Source: Apteryx mantelli (Eukaryota > Chordata > Aves > Apterygiformes > Apterygidae). Taken from it: a stretch of DNA of 64,000 nt. Both the position numbers and the translations under genes were made by a program. The notes under the pieces are model-generated. The model saw only the letters and a program-made list of their open reading frames with translations. It was not told the origin of the DNA and did not search any database. Location: assembly GCF_036417845.1 (NCBI RefSeq), contig NC_089978.1, positions 138,130,288 to 138,194,287 of the forward strand. Direction: 5' to 3'. This document shows, in pieces, positions 12,900-26,300 of the stretch (the stretch's first letter is position 1; each line of letters opens with the position of its first letter).

Positions 12900-15050
12900 C
12901 TAACTCTCTGATAACAAAAATCTTTTTCATAAAATTGATGCATGGTTATATATCATACTCACATGTAGTTTTTGATAGTTCCATAATTGAGGAACCGCTG
13001 GTTTCCACCATGACCTGTTTTCTAACCATTTCAGAACCATCCATTTTTAAATAGTTGTTTTAAAATATCCCTGGCATTATATATAAAACTGCACAAAGAT
13101 ACAGTCCTCCCAGTATCAATGTTGTAAATGTATACTTAATAACATGCATTCTTTTAAAATACAATTTACCATTGTAAACATTTCTGTACTTAATTGATTA
13201 ATCTTTGCTTTTTGCAGCGCTCAAAATATTATATCAATATACAACATCACATGCATTTTTTTTAAGTTACTTATACAGACATCATATATTAGTGATCATG
13301 ATCACTATTATTAATAGGAGGCATGTATATTCTCATTGAGAGAAACAGGGTTTCCTTGCTTGGAGATGGGACACCTTGTAATTGGATCCATTTTTTGTTA
13401 TTACCTTAGTTTATTCACAGTTTTCTCTTGATTTTAATTTCTGCCATGGGAATTGACCTAAAAAGAAAATGTATCCTTCCTTTTTACATATATTCAAATA
13501 CAATAATAAAAAGAAAACAAAGTCAGCTAAAACAAACAATCGTAGCATACAATTAGCAATATCCACAGGGTTGGAATGGATTACTTATTCTTTTGTGCTA
13601 CTCTTTTATATTTCTTCCTTGCTTCTCTACATGCAGGGTTCATACAACATACTGGGCACTCCCACTAATACCACGCTTCACACTGTCCCTCTTTCCCAGT
13701 CCCACTGCTGCAGTTCGCTGTCAGCAAATGCTACAGGCTGGACACAGCCCAGTGTGTCACACCTCTACCTTTTGCTGATGGCTGGTGTTGCTCGAGCTAG
13801 ATTCCTCTACGGCCTTTCACAACAGCTGTTTTAAATGCAGCCTGGTCATAATTTGGGACCTGTCTGCCCCTATTGTTTAGAAGACTATGGGCAGAGACTG
13901 ACAACTTTTTTGATGACAGATACATTTCTATGGTTTCACTTGGCTTGTGCTAATCTAGGCAATAAAATTTTTCAGTTTCCAGTCTTCCCTTTAAAGCCCA
14001 TGCAATGCAATGCATCCACCAATAATGATAGTTTACTACTGCAAGATTTGTATCTATGTCAATTATTCCAGTGGCCCAGTCAGAAGTCATAACAGATGCT
14101 CAAGAGACATTCTCCTGATCAGCCATGGTTAAACTAGTATTGACATCTAATTTAAGAAGCCATTTAATGCACCTTTTTTTATTTAAAGGATCTACTTGCA
14201 TGGATCTGATTAGCAGTAATCATTACTTTTTCCCTAATAATTCAATCTGACTTCGGTTGTGTATTTTCCCTGCTTCTGCTTTTGTTTGCCCACCTTCTGT
14301 TTTTACAGCAAACGAAGTAGTGATGGGTGATATGGGATTCACTTTGAATGCTGGCAGCATTTCAACATCAGGAGCACGTGGGCCTTTGGCCTTGTACTCC
14401 CCTGCAGAAGGGTCACCAGCTGCATTGAACCATTAATCTCCATCCCTTGGCTCAGCATCCTCATGAGAGGGTGCCTTGGTAAGACCTGTGTTCATACCTT
14501 GCTTTGCACATAATGCTGCTTTTTTAGCTTTTCCACCTCAGGCTAACAGGCTCTGCATCCTCCTCTTTTAGAGCTTATATTTCTCACAGTGATACTCAGA
14601 CAGCTACCTAAGTTTCCTCCACACATTTTGTACTGATATTTAGTTTTCCATTTAATTCCCTGATTTTCACTCATAGCAGTCTTCCTTCTAACTTGCTCTA
14701 TAGCTGCAATTCCTTCCAGAGTTTTACACTGTCAGTGCTTTAACTCAATGGGCTTCTATTTCAGCTTGTAATTTCTCATCCCAGACTTTAAAGTCTGAAT
14801 TTCTTTATCTAGCTTATGTGTCACTGACCGCATTACCTGTGCTCTGTCTCACTTATTTAATTTTTTATGGGAAGGTTTTGGTGTTAATACTTCAAATTTT
14901 GCATTCTCTTGTTCAGCTTCTGAGATGTTTTTACTTAACTGGAGTTTCAAGTGCTTGGTCTTCACTGATCAACCCCATTCCCAAGCTCGGACAGAGTCAA
15001 GATGAAAACAAGTTAGGCAATTGTTACCTGACTGCTAGACAACTGCTGCC
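12900..15050 (-). mobile_element. Possible decayed retroviral gag-like region (reverse strand)
   Basis: On the reverse strand this block has several frame-broken stretches with gag-like flavour. There is a heptad-like segment rich in Lys, Glu, Leu and Gln (about 14840-14640), then a Pro-rich stretch with PAFKVNPISPI (about 14360-14300), then more fragments toward 13500. Stops and frame changes interrupt all of them. No flanking LTR pair was found. The assignment rests on composition and order, not a confident match, and it could instead be an unrelated old transposon. Confidence 0.25.
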
Positions 15051-16880
15051 ACAGCTAAAATCAGCTCAGGCCAAGACAAGTCCAGACCAGTCCTGCCCTG
15101 AAGGATCAAGGCCCATTACCTTTAACAAGTAATGCAACAATCATATTTGCTGTGCTACAGGGCTGCCTTGTTTTCTTTTCCATGTTCTGTCACAGCCTTT
15201 CTGCAGAACAGTGGGCTTTTCATAGGGATGTGACATGGCTATCATGAGTATCGTGTAGATATCAGTCCATAGCCATCCAAAGACACATGGAGGATTGCAC
15301 TCTGTCATTTATTCACCTGAAGGCTGGGTCTTGCCATTTCTACATTATATGCCTTAGTGTCCTGAATGCCATTCGAATTCTTCTGCGAAATAGAAAATCA
15401 TGAATACTGGTAGTTGTAATGTCAATTACCTGGCATGTGCAAAGTGAAAAATAGTTGCCCCAGGGTATCCACCCAAGCCTGGAAATCTCAGCAGCTTCTT
15501 TGCTGTTACTGCTGTGTTCATTTTTCTGATGCCCAGCAGGCACACAGATGTACAATGAAAGTGTAGAGTCAATGTGCCATACCCAGAAGGAAATATTTCA
15601 TTGTTCATCAACAGAACAGTTCAAATGTTCAACAAATATCACTGTTAAAAGTGCAAAATAAACAAGCTAAATAACAGAGGAATGAAGGATTATCCTTGAG
15701 GTCTGTTTTATTCTTGTTACAGACTTTTGAACATATGATGTATGCAGCATTTCATATAGAAATGAAATCAATTTTTCAGTGCCCAGTAAATCAAATACAA
15801 AACAGCTTTCTCACACACTTGGGGTAGTTGGTGATCACTCTGAGCACTAGATTTTTATGCTGAAACCACAAAGGCAGGCAAAGGAGTCCTGATTCTTCAG
15901 GAACTGAGTCACATTTACCTGTGAAATACCATGTGCTTTCTCCTCAGTCATCAATTTCTAGCTCTAGAAACCACTCAATCAGCCTTCTAGTTCATAGCAA
16001 ACTGTTAGCCTGTTATCATGCTCAGTTTGCTCCTCTGCAAAGCTCTGCACAGTGTTTTTGTAGGGGAATCAACTTTGCATAGAAAACCAACCAAGACTCA
16101 AGTTTTATTGTGGAAACTTCTCCAGGAGCTGAATTCTGCTCTGTGTCATCCCAGGTGATGTGCTACAGTTTTGCTGACTTCTTCTTATGGAAATTTTATT
16201 CTTTGCTCCCTGTGACTGAGACTTGTGACACTCCCCAGTATTGCAAGAGACAAGATCATATATTTTATTCCTCTTCTTTGAGGCATTTTGATCACTGTTT
16301 CTATTGTATAGCTCACTGAATATATTCTGGGCTTTAAATTGTTTTCTTCTGTTAGAAAAAAATATATTTGACTAAACATTATACAGCATATTATGAAAAA
16401 TATAAAAAAGACAGTTTTCTCAAAGGCTTCCTAACTAGTCCTTTAAAAAAAAATCTATAAAGACTTAAGCATGGTGTCTGGTTCCCACAGAATTGCTCTA
16501 ATGAAGGCTGAGAACAAATCCCTTAGCTTCCTGTAGGTTGTTCCCAAGAAGAACAAGCACTGATGACTTCTTCTCTGCAGAGCTGTAAATGAAAGAATTC
16601 TTATAAATATGTGTTCAAGCATATTCATTCATGGATTGGTTTTCTGCCTCCTGGGGAAAAATGTAAGGATTTTGCATACTTGTAGTTGTAGAGAAATAAC
16701 ACTAGAGGGCACTGAAAGTTTTGTGGAAGGAAGTGCTTTTTGTACTCCAATTTGTTTCCTAAACTGGGCTGCAACAATTCTCATTAAGGGAGGACAGGAG
16801 ATCCCCCAAAAGGACCTGCTGGTCCCATCCTGGCCATATGCCTCAGATGTCTCTGTTCCTTTAAACATCTAGGGTGAAAG

Positions 16881-17490
16881 AAATCACAGAATCATAAAAC
16901 CATCAAATAAATTGGGAAGGAAGGGACCTCTGGAGGTCTGTAGTCCAAACCCTTTCTCAAAGCAGGGCTAACTTCAAAGCTAGATCAGGTTGCTGAGGGC
17001 AGCTCTCTTGTCCAGGCGTGTTTTAGAAATCTCCAGGGATGGAGATCCTGTAGCCTCTCCAGGCACCTTTTCCAGTGCTTGCACCACTCTCATGAAGGAA
17101 GAAATTCTTCCTTCTGTCCAATCAGAATTTCTTCTGCTGCAACTTGTGACCATTTCCTCTTGTCCTGTCATAGTGCACATCTAAGAAGAATCTGGCTCTG
17201 TCTTCTCTGTATTCTCCCTATTAAGTGGTGGGAGACTGCAATGTGGACCTTCCTCCCCTTAATTTTCTCTTCTCCAGCCTGAACAGACCCTGATCCCTTA
17301 GTCTCACCTCACATATCATGTACTCAAACCCCCTCCCCGCCTTAGTGACTCTCCACTGGGTTTGTCAACATCTCTTCTGTAGCAGGAGGCCCAAAACCAG
17401 ACAAAGTACACCAAATGTGGCTTTGTGACTGTGCTGAGCAAAGTGGAAAAAAATCACCTCCTTGCATCTGATGGCTACGCTCTTGCCAGT
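16881..17490 (-). mobile_element. CR1 LINE 3' part, antisense
   Basis: The block opens with TCACAGAATCATAAAA, the complement of the CR1 tail, followed by GGGAAGGAAGGGACCTCTGGAGGTC. It continues through the usual antisense CR1 landmarks (CTCTCCAGGCACC, TTCTCTTCTCCAGCCTGAACA, CTCTCCACTGG). It is truncated and broken, and a TA-rich microsatellite follows it. Confidence 0.85.
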
Positions 17491-17497
17491 GTGGCCC

Positions 17498-17560
17498 ATA
17501 TATACAGTTAGATATATAATTATAGCTATATCTATATAGACATAGATATAAACTATTATA
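17498..17560. repeat. TA-rich microsatellite
   Basis: An imperfect run of TATA/GATATA units directly follows the CR1 copy. Confidence 0.75.
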
Positions 17561-17866
17561 CTCTTTCTAAGAGCTTTTAAAACATGAATGGTCTGTGTTT
17601 TCTGGTTGGCTGGTGCCAAGCTATCCTATCACAGTGAGATCTCATTCAGATCTTATCTCAAATTCAGATCTCTCTCCTAATGATTGCAACATATCCAGAG
17701 ATATTTTTGGAAGGAGGGAACACTCATCTGTTCTAACTTTGAAAATATATTGTAAGCTGATTCTGTTCCTGTGAGTGATGAGAAAGAGACCATTCCAGAG
17801 GACGTGCCCAGCACTCTGCATTGCAGTGTGTTCACATGGAGTCAGGATGTGTTCACCCTTTCACAG

Positions 17867-18560
17867 TGTCACCGAAATTGGGAGAAAAACTCCTTAACAC
17901 CAATGTAGCATTAAGAAGCAGGCATTCTCTTTATTACGGCACCGGTTGCACGGGGGATAGCTCTATCCAACGTGCACACCGTGTGTCACATCATCTAAAG
18001 TTTATATTGCTCTATCCTATACATATGCATTAAATTTCTAGGAATTATTATACATATTCATTCTATTTCCTAGAACTAATTACTACATTTACATAATCAT
18101 TACGCATGAGGTCTGAGTCTTTGGGGGTCTTCCGTGGGGGTCTCTGGTGGTCTCTGGTGGTCCCTAGTGGTGTCAGAAGAGGTGTCACTCAGCATCTTGC
18201 CATGAACTTTGCTCTACTTTTCCATACATGGTCTCAACTTGGCCTGCTTCCTTGTTTGAGAAAAGCTGTCTTGGTCCTAATCTTGGCTCCAACTGGCTTC
18301 TGCTGGTTTATCTGTACTTTTTCAGGATGTATCAGTCCCAGCTGCACCTGTGTCCTTGGGTATGTTTGGCTGAGGTTCCTGTCGAGACTCCTTCTTGTCC
18401 GAGCTGGTAACAGTTCCCCCATTCCCCCCCCCCCCCTTTGAGACTCTTTTTTGTCTGGGCCTTTTGGTAACAACAGTGCTGTGGTCACACCAGGGTGATC
18501 TGCAACTCTGTACCAACACCTTTGCTGTGTCTCACTGTGCAGAAATCTCTGTTACACAAA
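17867..18560 (-). mobile_element. Endogenous retrovirus LTR, antisense, approximate 3' boundary
   Basis: The block starts TGTCACCGAAATTGGG, which on the reverse strand gives an LTR ending in CGGTGACA. A reverse-strand AATAAA (ctctttattac, about 17928) lies shortly inside, as in an R/U5 region. A diverged ggtctctggtggtc minisatellite (18139-18165) and a 14-base C-run (18425-18438) lie within. The family differs from the solo LTRs at 6923 and 55933. The far end was not located, so the coordinate is approximate, and no coding retroviral sequence adjoins. Confidence 0.6.
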
Positions 18561-18599
18561 ACACTAGGTGCTGTTGCGTAGACATATGGTCAGCAGAGA

Positions 18600-20200
18600 G
18601 ATGCACTATATTCTTCCCACCAGTCATTCTCCAAGTCACAGATATGGAATTTCTGAAGACCAGAATGTACCTTATAGCATAGACAAGTGCTTTACCTGTG
18701 GAAGAAGTCCCAGCAGATTCACTGCTTCGGTGCTCTGAAGCAAAACTAACTCACAATGTGAGAAGTGAAGGAAAGGAGAGACTGCAGCCTGGGAAAGTGT
18801 TGGAGAGGGTGTTGACTAGCCATCATGACAGCCATCCTGACATACTGCCACCAAACTGGGCAGGAGATTCTCCTGCCAATATATTCACCCCATCACTGCC
18901 TAGCATTAAAAAATTCATCCAGGGTAATACACAGCAGTCAGAATAAGTATTCTAGACAGTAACATCTTTAGGGAATGAGCCTGAAGTTTAAAAACAGTTG
19001 ACATGCCAAACCCCAAAAACCTGCACAGGGAATGAGCCCATCTCACAGGATTCTAGTCCTGTTTGCTTCACATCTGCTCCTCAAGTCCCACCTGCTGAAC
19101 ATGAAGCTGCTGTTGTGGAAATATTCAGCTTGAAAAATCTGGCACTGCTGGTTTGTATTTTCTTGGTAAATTGTTTTTGCTCTGTTTAGAAGACATCATT
19201 TTTGCTTCAGTGTGGGATAACAGTGCATAGACTCTCATTTATAGGAGGGAGTGTCTTATGCGGTAGCTGTTCCTCTGATCATCTCCTCCAGGTGTTACTC
19301 CTACACTGCATTGTAGGTACAGGCTGTCTGGGTTACATGATTTAGAATCACAACCCAAAATGGAGACGTAGTCATGGCATTCACTCATTTCAGCTTGGGA
19401 CTTTCTGTGTTGCAGCTCTGCCATTGGAAAATAGAGATTTGTTGTCAGAGCAGCAGTTCAAGCTCTTCAAAATGTGCTGCATGCGGAACGTGGAGCTTTG
19501 GGCTGAACTGCATGTTCTGTGGCAGAAGGTGCTGAATTCTGCTTTGCAGCCCATGTTGCTGTTTTCAGTCTACTTTTTGCCTTTGCAAATGCCACACAAT
19601 GAAGGACATGGTGTCACACCCACAGAAGGGGTGTCATCTGCAGCTATTATCACATCTCCCCTGAGCATGACTGGAACTGGTAACTGTGCTAGCACCAGAA
19701 CATCACTAGCTGGTAGCTCAGTGATGACTGTTAGCAGCAGAGAATGTATGTATGTGCAATCGGGAGCACACGTAAAGATGGAGGAGAACTTGAGCTAGCA
19801 TTTATTTAGCCACCTCAATACAGTCACTTGAGCTCCAGCTTGCCAAACTCAAAATGATGGGCAGAAGAATCACAGCTAACAATTCTCACCATCCTTCCAT
19901 GAGGCAGTATTTGCCAGCTATTTTCTGCAATCAGAAAATTCTGATTGCCGGTCTGGCAAATGTTCTGAAAACTCAAAGCCAAAGAATCACTTCCCTCTGG
20001 TCATGCAGCTGACTAATGCCCACCAACCCTGCTGTTTACTGGCCTCACCAATGCTTGTATACCATAAGCTAAGTAAATTAATCAGGTGGCTGGGAGGAGA
20101 GGAGAGGGTGAGGTACTGCTCCATTTCACCTGGTGAAGTCAAAAGACACAGGGTGAGTGTGGATCTTGGGAAAAGTTAGCAAACATGGTTGCACAACCTG
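18600..20200. other. Spacer, no gene recognised
   Basis: A few unsupported reading frames are present, including one with a hydrophobic stretch near 19130-19185. It has no lectin cysteine pattern and no matching exon neighbours. No RNA gene or repeat end was recognised. Confidence 0.4.
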
Positions 20201-20284
20201 GACTACAGCTGTGATCTAGGCTTCTGGTGAAGCATACAGATATTTGGACAACTTTTTTTCGCCAGGAATAACAAACAAAAAACA

Positions 20285-20584
20285 CTATGACTTCTGAATG
20301 GGGGCACAGTGAAAAAAACAAGAGGAAATGGGCAAAAGGTGCAGCAAGGGACATTCTGACTGGACAGAAGGAAAAAAAAATCTCTTCCTTCATAAGAGTG
20401 GTGCAACACTGGAGCAGGTACCAGAGAGGCCATGCGATCTCTATCCTTGGAGATTTCTAAAAGCCAACTGGACAAAGTCTTGCATGACCTGCTCTATCTT
20501 TGAAAGCAGCTCTGCTTTGAGCAAGGGGTGAACTAGAAACTTCCAGCGGTCCTTTCCTCCCCAGATTATTCAATGATTCTGTGA
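20285..20584 (+). mobile_element. CR1 LINE 3' end, sense orientation
   Basis: CR1 3'-end landmarks appear in order: GAGGAAATGGGCAAAAGGTG, GGACAGAAGG, CTTGGAGATTTCTAAAAGCC, TGACCTGCTCT, GTCCTTTCC and a final ATGATTCTGTGAT. It is truncated and non-coding. Confidence 0.8.
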
Positions 20585-21321
20585 TAGACAGGCTGGTAAT
20601 CCTCCAAAGCCCTGGAGATCTGACTCTTCAGCTAGAATGGAACTACCATCCCCAGACACGTTTGGTGGGATGAGGAGGGATTTTCTCTTCTTTCTGAGTA
20701 GCTGGTTGTTTTGCTACCAGATCATCTCTTGGTTCAATAATGGCCTTTTCCCACAGCAGCCAGGACACAAGGATTGTTTCTTCTGGACTGAAAGTGCCAC
20801 AGACACCGTATTGTGAGAGATCAGTGAGTCAGATTAGGTGAATGCAGCTAGCTGAATATAAAGCTATTATTTAAGATGAAAGGAAAGAAAAGAATGAAAA
20901 TACTTACAAAGCTAATATTAGATCTAAGGAAAATAATTATCATATAAAAATTATGTGGCAGTGCAATACTATTCTTAAAAGTAATAAAAATTTCATCCTT
21001 TTTCTGTGACATAGAAAGAATTCAAGAAAAATGTCTTGCAAAGACTTTTACTCTTCCATTACCTCTAGAGATTAGAATTCACCTTCCTTTTCATTATCAG
21101 TCATAACAGTAAGTGCAGCTAGTAGACTTTACACCTAAAATGATAAATGTCTATGGGTGTTTTGTAAGTATGCACAGGAAAATAACTGTAAAGACTGTGT
21201 ATGAATTTGCCATTTTCTTCAGAAAAGAATGTTCTAAGTCACAAAGCATGTAATTGTCTGGTCTCCACTGTACACTTATTGACATTACACTTGTGTCTGA
21301 AAATATATTTTTGGCAGAAGA

Positions 21322-21370
21322 AAGGAGAGGAGAGGAGAGGAGAGGAGAGGAGAGGAGAGGAGAGGAGAGG
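21322..21370 (+). repeat. (GGAGA)n pentanucleotide microsatellite
   Basis: Nine essentially perfect GGAGA units lie between genes A and B. The purine strand is the + strand. Length polymorphism is likely. Confidence 0.95.
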
Positions 21371-21605
21371 TTCCCTTAAAACAGAAACATTGTTTTTTTC
21401 CACTAGCTCAGAAAGAACCATGCTCAGATAGACTATGTGTGATTAGATCTTGATGGTTTTGAATCATTTAGAAGGGACTGATGTGAGAAAAGACTGCTTA
21501 GGTATATATGAAATGATGGAAAGCAAGACTGAGAGTTTAAGCATCCTGTTTGGCTATCTCTCTCTCCATTATGGACCAGACTGAAAAAAAAGGAAAGGTT
21601 AGGGG

Positions 21606-21669
21606 TTTATTTTATTTTATTTTATTTTATTTTATTTTACTTTATTTTACTTTATTTTATTTTATTTTT
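21606..21669 (+). repeat. (TTTTA)n pentanucleotide microsatellite
   Basis: About twelve TTTTA units with two TTTTAC variants. It lies 236 bases after the GGAGA array. Confidence 0.95.
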
Positions 21670-22346
21670 CATTTCAGAGCCTGAATATCCTGCTGCAAAG
21701 GATGGTAAGAACTTCGGGGCAGGCAGTGGAAACTGACTGTCAGAGGAAAACCAGGTGTCAGTTTGGATCAGTCATATGGTTGATGTGTAGGTTGCCATGA
21801 AACAAACCTTATCAGTATCCAGTTAGCATTATCCATATCTGCATACATGGCTGTTCACTTTGTGGCTGATAGAGCAACAATGATTTAGATATGTTGTGAC
21901 ATAAATCGTACCTGAGTGGCACTTCTGAGTAATGTGTTCCATGGCTATCAAAGGTTGATTTTTTTCCCTAAACCTTTTTGTTTCTGCATTTAACACTGTT
22001 ACCAACACTGAAAGTAGAAAGGGAAAAGATCAGTAGTGCAAGATCACAAAAACCAGACTTTTCTTCATTTTAATCCATAGGGATGAAATAATGCCATTGA
22101 ATGTAACAGAAAAGGAGAATAGGTTACATAACAGAGTAGAAACATTATTTTCAGTTAACTGGTGTATTTTTGTAGAGTCTATCATCTGTGTTGAATTTTA
22201 AAGGAATTTTCTAAATGGGAGTAAAGCACAAAATCAGTCACCTAGCACTTAACAGGAAATGTCAGAACTGTCTACATGCACAAATCTGTGTTCTGACACA
22301 TATTTTTAGGCTTGAAAAAGGCTCTAAGCTTCAAATTAAGTCTGCT

Positions 22347-22367
22347 TGTTTTGTTTTGTTTTGTTTT
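22347..22367 (+). repeat. (TTTTG)n short microsatellite
   Basis: Four TTTTG units in the 5' flank of gene B. Confidence 0.8.
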
Positions 22368-23202
22368 CAAAATAATAAAAAAAAACCAGTCATCAAAATA
22401 TCCTGCAGCAAAAGTGTGGGTTATGAACAAGAAGTTAAAGGAGACTCAGACCGTGGAGTTACTTGGTCAAACAGGAGATATCTGAAGTTGCTTAGGAACA
22501 GCTACTCTTGTCCTAGCAACCACTGTTGGAATAAAATAAAAGTGTCCAAACATTATTTTAAAATGGATTGACTATATTGCTTTTTTATTCTGAGTTAAAT
22601 TTAATGCATCTTTGATATCTTCTAAAGTCAGTTTTTAAACCATTGTACTACTTGGTGGATGGAGCAGATTAAAATAAGGCTTACATTTCTACAGCTTTAG
22701 CTGTGGTTGCAGTTGCATTAGCTCCAAAACATCTTATACTGATATTTATCTTGTTTATCTTCCTTTTAGGTGAATAAGCTACGTAAGATCATGCACACTA
22801 GTATAATACATCCACAGCAGTGATTGTACTGCTTTAGCTACGCTTGTGTAAATCAGCAGAGCTTTTGCACCTGTGTAAGTCCCTTCTTGGGTAGACCTTA
22901 GAAACATTGCTCTATTTTGGCCAAAAAGGCATTTTTTATATTAATAAAAAGATTTTTCATCTTCATTTTCTCCTGTATTCTGAAGGGCAACAGATCACAC
23001 AAGAAGAGACAGAATGGTGGCTGCAAATAGGCTTTGAAGCTGTACTGAAAGAAGTAACTTCCTTCCTTTTATCTGTTTCTCAGCCTTCCTCAGAGCCATA
23101 GTACAGTGTATGTATACTTCTGGAGGCAGGCAAAGCTAATATAGGATGCAACCTACTGTATTAAACCAGCTCTTTCCAAAACTCAGAGGGACTTGTTCAT
23201 CA

Positions 23203-23313
23203 ATGGCAGGCGATATCACTTATGCAGATGTAGCAATGCTGCCCAGGAGGGAAAGACCACACGTTCCTTCTCAGACATCAGCTCCAGGTAAAGTTCTTGG
23301 ATGTATAGTGTCT

Positions 23314-23351
<38 letters not shown>

Positions 23352-26300
23352 CTGTTTTAAATTGCCATTGGATAATACTGAAAGAATGCTATAAAATGCT
23401 TCATGCAGAAGTCATGGGAAGGGTGAGAAGCTGCAAATGGTGAGAGAAATCCTCATGAGAACCAAATCAGCAAAGCTAGTCTTGAGTCAGTATTGTTACA
23501 GAGCAGTGTCCCAGTTTTGGTCCAGTGTTTTGAATAACAGAATGAAAGCAATAGTTGCCAATTTTTGAATAATGAGCACAATTTTTTTTAATATGAATAC
23601 TATGATTGAAAGTTGTTAGAATATACTCCCCTAAATTACTACCTCATCCAAAAATCAGGTGAATGCATTTTACGATATCTTCATGGAAAAATGGTAGTAA
23701 AATAACTCAATCAGAAAACTAGTGGCAGCTGAAAGTGCAGAAACTGTCACTGAAGGAAGTACTGAACGACTCCTAAAACCCTACTGCTCTCCCTCTTTGA
23801 TTTTCCAGTAGTGATTTTCCCAGAACCACATTATCAGTCTGTGACAGCTTCATATATTTATAACAAAAGACAAAGGATTAAGTGAATATCCAGGGTAAGG
23901 AGATGATTTAAACCCTTTTTTCTTAAGAGATAGAATTTCCAGTACTTGGAAACAATGTAATTCATTCTTTAGAGCATTTTGTCAAAATTCTGGATCACAG
24001 CTAATGCAAACTATGGTTTTCACTATAAGCAAATAGGAAACACACAGTGGTCAGAGTAAGATGATATTTCCATGCTTTCAAGGTATATTAGTAATTAATG
24101 TATTTAATTACTTAAGCAAACAGCATTATGTAATAATCATTTTTAGAATACACGTTGTCCCACTTGCAGTGAAGTTTAATAATGATAATAGTGATCCGAA
24201 TGCATGCAATTAAATGATAGAAACATTTAAAAAATATTTTTACAGAAGCTTTCTCTCATAAATAAAAATTAGTTCACTTTAATTATATATCTAACAGAAA
24301 ATATGACATTGTTCTTCATATACATGCATCTGTGGATGTCATTCATATTAGTGTAACCTGTACAACACAAAGCTTAGAGGTTCACCCAGAATTTTACCCC
24401 ACTTTCTAACAAAATATCATCTATTTGCAGAGGGAGACAGGCATCAAATCTTGATTTGAAGACATCCAAGAATGTCCCTTGATAATGAGCTAATAATACT
24501 CACTAAATGAAAAACTTGAATTTGAATTGGTCAGGTCTTAATTTCCAATTAATTTCCAATTAATTTCCAGTTAAAGCTCTCATTAACATCCAGATAGTTC
24601 TTGTTAAACTTTTGTCTGTTAGTATTTAGCATTCAGCATTTTCTCCCATAAAGATACTGGCTGCAATAAGCAAGTCATCTCTGACTCTTCCATTGCCTTT
24701 AAATCTTTCACCGTAATTAATTTTCTATAGAACTCTATTTTTGTGGCTCTTTTCTGTACATTCTGCAGTGTTTCCAACTCCTTTAAAAATGTGGGTAACA
24801 GGGGTATGCACGGTATTACTGTGAGTCTCAGTTATGCTGTACAGAGAGACAAAATTCTCTTAAATAATTTTTCCTTCATTGTTTATAGATCCCAGCGTCA
24901 CCTCCCCTCATTCTTATATCTTGTTATATTCAAAAACATTTTATTTGAATGGGCTTGAATTTACCAGGCAATCCTGATCAGCTATGTGGCTGTCATTATT
25001 TATTGTTTTGTTAAATTTCCGTTGTTTTCAGATTTTATCAGCAATGATTTTTATATTTGCTTTGACACAATGGGAAAAAAGCACTAAACAGTATTGAGCA
25101 ACTTTAGAACATCTCTAGAAATATCTCCCTGGTGACAATTACTCTTCTGTCTTCATCATTAACACACTACCATACTAACCTAGTAACATAGGTTTTATTG
25201 CTATTGAAGTGGACAAAAACTTGAGCCATATTATCGAGCATTAGAAAATTCAAAATAATCAATTTTTGTTGCTTTTTCTTCCTTGAAGTTTTACAACTTT
25301 GCCTGAAATTTATACATAATCATTCAGTTGGGCCATGTTCTTTTATTCCAAGAGGTTCATCAAAAAGGAGTCACTTTTAGCATAGGAAGAATAGGAGAAT
25401 TTCCACAAAATTCTTTTTTGTGATTTTTTAAAACTCAGTAGGAAATTCAGGAAAAAATCCTGAAATGTGACTGCAATGTCAGGCAATGTTCACAAAGCAA
25501 ACTTAAACTTAGTGCAAGTATTGCAATGACTAGTCCTAAGGTTTCCTGCTCTGTAGTGAACTCTCAGTGAGATATGGGGGATGCCTTTGCAGCTATTGGA
25601 AGAGTTGGGAATGCATAAAACCCAGCATGATGAGCTAGGAACTGCCTAAGGCAGCTAATAGAAAAGATCAAAGATGCAAAGTACTGCTCAGTCACCTTTT
25701 TTCTCAGAGATAGATCCTCCCCTGCAAGCTAGAAGGCGTGCTCTTCTGCGTGGAGTTAGCTGCCGTGAGCTGGGGTTAACGCAGCTTGAACTGGATGGCT
25801 TCCTCATATCAAGCACATCCCGTCTTACAAGATGACCCACTTGATACCATGTCCTACACAAAGAGGTTTCAGCACTTCCTCCAGTTTGGAGCAGGAATTT
25901 GAAGCCAGCACTCAGTGCGAGACTTTCAGGCCCAAAGTGAATGCACTGGCCACAAGCCCTGGGACTGTCAGTGGTGAGCACCACAAGCTCTCCTTTTGGC
26001 AATATCCTGACTCTGTGACACATTAAAGTGTCCACTAGAAGATGGCTTGGTACCCAGGTCTCTCCCTTTGCCATATTTTTGCCAGTCTCAGTCTTGGCCA
26101 GGAACGTCTGACTATCTTACAGAAAAAGAAGCAGCTTCAAGATGGTGTTGAGGGGAAATGCTACATGGGTAAAACACTCACCTGGGGAGGAGGTGGATTA
26201 ATCACCATGCTAAATTTGACAGGGGAATGTTCAGAGCAGCAGATTCCCAGACCTGAGGGGAGTCTTCAGATCACTAGGCTACATGAAACTGAAACATCTT

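Noticed and set aside
18998-19189. Small frame with a hydrophobic C-terminal stretch, possible transmembrane exon of another lectin gene
   Set aside because: No phase-1 GT/AG borders and no lectin exon follows before gene B.
25688-26074. 128-codon antisense frame in gene B intron 1
   Set aside because: There is no motif, no neighbouring exon and no repeat signature that I could recognise. It is likely chance in a locally GC-richer stretch.
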